A stretch of 64,000 nucleotides of DNA from an uncultured Muribaculaceae bacterium (GTDB taxonomy: Bacteria; Bacteroidota; Bacteroidia; Bacteroidales; Muribaculaceae), in the NCBI GenBank assembly GCA_910587355.1, contig CAJUKF010000004.1:27632-91631 (forward strand), given 5' to 3'. The translations under genes and the position numbers were made by a program. The notes beneath the pieces are model-generated. The model searched no databases, was not told the origin of the DNA, and was given only the letters and a program-made list of their open reading frames with translations. Shown here one piece after another: positions 61,583 through 64,000 of the stretch. Position 1 is the stretch's first letter. Every line of letters begins with the position of its first letter.

Positions 61583-63802
61583 ATGAAAAGAACTATATAT
61601 ACAGTAATCTCTCTTCTGCTGGCTTCCGGTGCAGCTTTCGCGCAGGCTCACCTTGACAGCCGAGCCGCAATGCTTGTCGAATCTACAATAGAGCACAGCA
61701 CTCCTGCAGCCCGTTCTGGCGCTGTACAGGCATATCCCGCCGAATTCGCTGCCGGCGATACTGTCACCGTACTCGTCACCTTGAGCGACGGGTATGACGA
61801 AAGCGCCCTTACACGTCTCGGCCTTAACCCCGGCCCTCTCCGTGCCGGCAGCACTCTTGTGTCTCTTACTCCGATGCAGCTTGTCGCTCTTGCCAATGAA
61901 CCAGGCATAGCCGCCATAGACCTCGGCACAATGAACCGTCCGATGCTTAAGGAGGCCCGCAGCGTAGCCGGTGTGGATGCAATTCACGAAGGAACAGGCC
62001 TCGACAGGGCATATACCGGCCAAGGTGTTATCTGCGGAATGATGGACATCGGCCTCGACCCCAATCATCAGACATTCCTTGATGCCGACGGCAACCAGCG
62101 CATCAGACGCATGTGGGTGCTCACAGGCTCAAACGGCTCAATACAGACATTCACCGGTGCAAATATCACTTCGTATACTACCGACGACTCAAATGAAACT
62201 CACGGCACACATGTGCTCGGAATAATGGGCGGCGGTTACCGCGACCGTCTGCAGCAGGCATTCTACAATGCCACAGGCAAAAAGCAAGTCGCCTCTACAC
62301 GCAAGAACTACTACTATGGCGTAGCTCCCGATGCCGAACTCGCACCCTGCTGCGGTACACTCGACGGAAACAACATACTCCTTGCCGCCGAGAATCTGCT
62401 CGCATATTCAAAAGAAACCGGCAAGCCGGCCGTGATGAACCTTTCGCTCGGTCACTCCTCCGGTCCGCACGACGGCACCACCCGTGCCGACAGATATCTT
62501 GCAGAAGTAGGAAAGGAAATGCTCATAACAGTTGCTGCCGGCAACGAGGGCCTCGAGCCGATGTCAATCCGCAAGACGTTTACCGCTTCCGACAATACCG
62601 TCCGTACTTTCTTTGGCAGCAAACCTACAGCCTCCGGTACTGTCGATATCTGGAGTTTCAGTGACCGGGCACTCACCGTCACTGTGTCGGCCTATGACAC
62701 CGAGACCAAGCAGATGGTGTTCAGCCATGAAGTCAGCGCTCCGACTTCCGGAACACAATACGTTACCGGTACCTACTATACCGCACAGGGCTACATACAT
62801 CCTGCAAACTTCGACGAGTGTTTCGGTAACCGCGGCGCTATCCTTGTCCGTGCCTCAGTCGACGCCAACAACAACCGCTACAACTGCACCGTGTCGTTCA
62901 ACACACAGTCGGGCAGCCGCAAGACAATTGTGCCCTCGATAACCGTAAAAGGCGCTGCCGGACAGACCGCAGACATCTATGCTACAGGCGATGCCGGATT
63001 ACTCTCACTCGGCGTTGACGGTTATACACAAGGCGATGCATCAAATTCAATCAACGATATGGCCTGCGGCGAGAACATTATTTCCGTCGGAGCATTCGTT
63101 TCATCCGTCTCCTGGCCTACAATCGACAACGAATTCGCATACAGAAACCACGTACAGGGCGATATCGCTGGCTTTTCGTCATACGGCACCACTCCCGACG
63201 GCCGCCAGTTGCCTTTCGTCGCCGCTCCCGGTTCGGCAATCATTTCCTCAATCAGTACCTACAACTACAACGCTTCCCCTGACAACCATAGTGTCTCGGC
63301 AGTGAAAGAAAGCACCGCGCGCAACAGCTATTGGGAAGAAATGTCAGGTACATCAATGGCCGCACCTTTCATGGGCGGTGTTCTTGCCCTCTGGCTTCAG
63401 GCCGACCCCACCCTGACTGTCGACGAAGTCAAAGACATCATCAAAGAGACAGCCGTTCAGGACGAATTCACACGTGCCAATCCCCATCGCTTCGGTGTAG
63501 GTAAAGTAGACGCTCTCGCTGGCATCAAAAAAGTGCTCAATATCGGTGCCGGAGTCAACGGAGTAAAGGCAGAGAACGAAATCCTCGTTAACGAGACAGC
63601 CAAAAACGTTTTTAACATCTATGCACCTTCCGCAGAGACTGTTTTGACAAATCTCTACACCGTCAGCGGCGCACTTGCAGCCTCTTCCGAAGCCGTAGGA
63701 AACGACGCAACACTTGATGCCACCTCCCTCCCCGCCGGTGTCTACATCCTCAGTGTCAAAGCCGGTTCTGCATCCCGCACCATCAAGATTGCAATCCGCT
63801 AA
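61583..63802 (+). CDS. Secreted subtilisin-like (S8) protease with T9SS sorting domain
   Basis: A 739-residue exported serine protease. Signal peptide MKRTIYTVISLLLASGAAFAQA; a pro-region to about residue 140; then the S8 domain with the aspartate in CGMMDIGLDPNH (near 153), the histidine in THGTHVLGIMGG (near 206) and the serine in EMSGTSMAAPFMGG (near 587). A large insert separates His and Ser. The last 70 residues (NVFNIYAPSAETVLTNLYTVSGALAAS ... SLPAGVYILSVKAGSASRTIKIAIR) are a type A T9SS C-terminal domain, so it is sent through type IX secretion and probably attached to the surface. Together with the SusCD uptake genes it suggests protein use. Confidence 0.93.
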   Translation: MKRTIYTVISLLLASGAAFAQAHLDSRAAMLVESTIEHSTPAARSGAVQAYPAEFAAGDTVTVLVTLSDGYDESALTRLGLNPGPLRAGSTLVSLTPMQLVALANEPGIAAIDLGTMNRPMLKEARSVAGVDAIHEGTGLDRAYTGQGVICGMMDIGLDPNHQTFLDADGNQRIRRMWVLTGSNGSIQTFTGANITSYTTDDSNETHGTHVLGIMGGGYRDRLQQAFYNATGKKQVASTRKNYYYGVAPDAELAPCCGTLDGNNILLAAENLLAYSKETGKPAVMNLSLGHSSGPHDGTTRADRYLAEVGKEMLITVAAGNEGLEPMSIRKTFTASDNTVRTFFGSKPTASGTVDIWSFSDRALTVTVSAYDTETKQMVFSHEVSAPTSGTQYVTGTYYTAQGYIHPANFDECFGNRGAILVRASVDANNNRYNCTVSFNTQSGSRKTIVPSITVKGAAGQTADIYATGDAGLLSLGVDGYTQGDASNSINDMACGENIISVGAFVSSVSWPTIDNEFAYRNHVQGDIAGFSSYGTTPDGRQLPFVAAPGSAIISSISTYNYNASPDNHSVSAVKESTARNSYWEEMSGTSMAAPFMGGVLALWLQADPTLTVDEVKDIIKETAVQDEFTRANPHRFGVGKVDALAGIKKVLNIGAGVNGVKAENEILVNETAKNVFNIYAPSAETVLTNLYTVSGALAASSEAVGNDATLDATSLPAGVYILSVKAGSASRTIKIAIR

Positions 63803-63846
63803 TATATTGATAACCATACAATAAATCATCCCTAATCCCATTTAAC

Positions 63847-63874
63847 GGAGGCCCTTCGAAGGCCTCCTTTTTTT
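63847..63874 (+). terminator. Intrinsic terminator after the protease gene
   Basis: GGAGGCC/GGCCTCC stem (7 bp, loop CTTCGAA) followed by seven or more T, 45 bp after the protease stop. Confidence 0.85.
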
Positions 63875-63900
63875 CTTTCTGTGTTTTTTGATGGAAAAAA

Positions 63901-63931
63901 TTGCAAAATTCAAAATAAATCTCTAACTTTG
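63901..63931 (+). promoter_or_regulatory. Promoter of the tRNA-Leu gene
   Basis: -33 TTG (63901-63903), a 20-nt spacer and -7 TAACTTTG (63924-63931), a full match; the start would be about 8 nt before the tRNA. Confidence 0.75.
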
Positions 63932-63945
63932 CATCCACAAAATCG

Positions 63946-64000
63946 GCCCAGGTGGCGGAATGGTAGACGCGCTCGTTTCAGGTGCGAGTGTTGAGAGACG
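63946..64000 (+). tRNA. tRNA-Leu (CAG), 5' part (runs off window)
   Basis: The 55 bases seen give a 7-nt acceptor arm (GCCCAGG), D-arm GGCGGAATGGTAGACGC, and an anticodon stem CTCGT/GCGAG around the loop TTCAGGT with anticodon CAG, reading CUG codons. The long variable arm of a class II tRNA begins at the end (TGTTGAGAGACG). The 3' part lies outside. Confidence 0.93.

Overview
The window is one continuous stretch of a Bacteroidota chromosome, most likely order Bacteroidales and plausibly a Muribaculaceae-like gut commensal (the family is inference). Seen directly: a SusC/SusD pair, a secreted protease with a type IX secretion C-terminal domain, a DUF4494 protein, start codons without Shine-Dalgarno sequences, and promoters of the Bacteroidota form (TTTG or TTG, 19-22 nt spacer, TAnnTTTG). 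The DNA is moderately GC-rich apart from an AT-richer patch at 25.4-27.0 kb.

Layout. 1-9.3 kb, minus strand: a partial radical SAM gene, a GT4 glycosyltransferase, a DUF389 membrane protein, a FadL-type porin, YggS, a DUF4494 protein, an unknown membrane protein, an SGNH esterase and a sirtuin. 9.3-25 kb, minus strand: a compact division and cell-wall (dcw) cluster in the order rsmH, ftsL-like, ftsI, murE, mraY, murD, ftsW, murG, murC, ftsQ, ftsA, ftsZ, with the sirtuin overlapping the end of ftsZ. It makes the UDP-MurNAc peptide precursors, lipid I and II, and the septal synthase and Z-ring. mraZ and murF are not in the window. 25.2-26.9 kb: an ECF sigma gene that has lost region 4, abutting an AbiEi/AbiEii toxin-antitoxin pair. 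27-37 kb, plus strand: a flippase-like membrane protein, carboxynorspermidine synthase, a tightly overlapping LPS or surface-glycan block (GT2, GT4, Kdo/WaaP-type kinase, GT2), a nucleoside kinase, an Lrp regulator, a probable pseudokinase and a GNAT protein. 37-44.8 kb: a WG-repeat protein, then DNA polymerase I, a DUF486 protein, an RluB-type pseudouridine synthase with a long Asn/Gly/Tyr-rich leader, and a SIMPL protein on the minus strand.

44.9-49.2 kb holds an unusual pair: an 833-residue protein of unknown function, overlapping by 29 nt a full-length phage-type large terminase, with no portal, capsid or integrase nearby. It is followed by a promoter-to-terminator unit that looks like a small RNA gene, whose terminator overlaps the promoter of the next glycosyltransferase. 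50.7-54 kb has a REP-associated transposase (RAYT) beside a paired-palindrome element, DUF2752 and GYF/CD225 membrane proteins, deoC and a MazG-like pyrophosphohydrolase. 54.3-63.8 kb is a plus-strand uptake locus: SusC, SusD, a surface lipoprotein and a T9SS-sorted subtilisin-like protease, suggesting peptide rather than glycan use. The window ends inside a tRNA-Leu(CAG) gene with a clear promoter.

The best candidates for something new are the orphan terminase pair, the candidate small RNA next to it, the sigma/AbiE junction, and two intergenic repeat families (RAYT-linked paired palindromes and a 9-bp-period CTCNGAG array).
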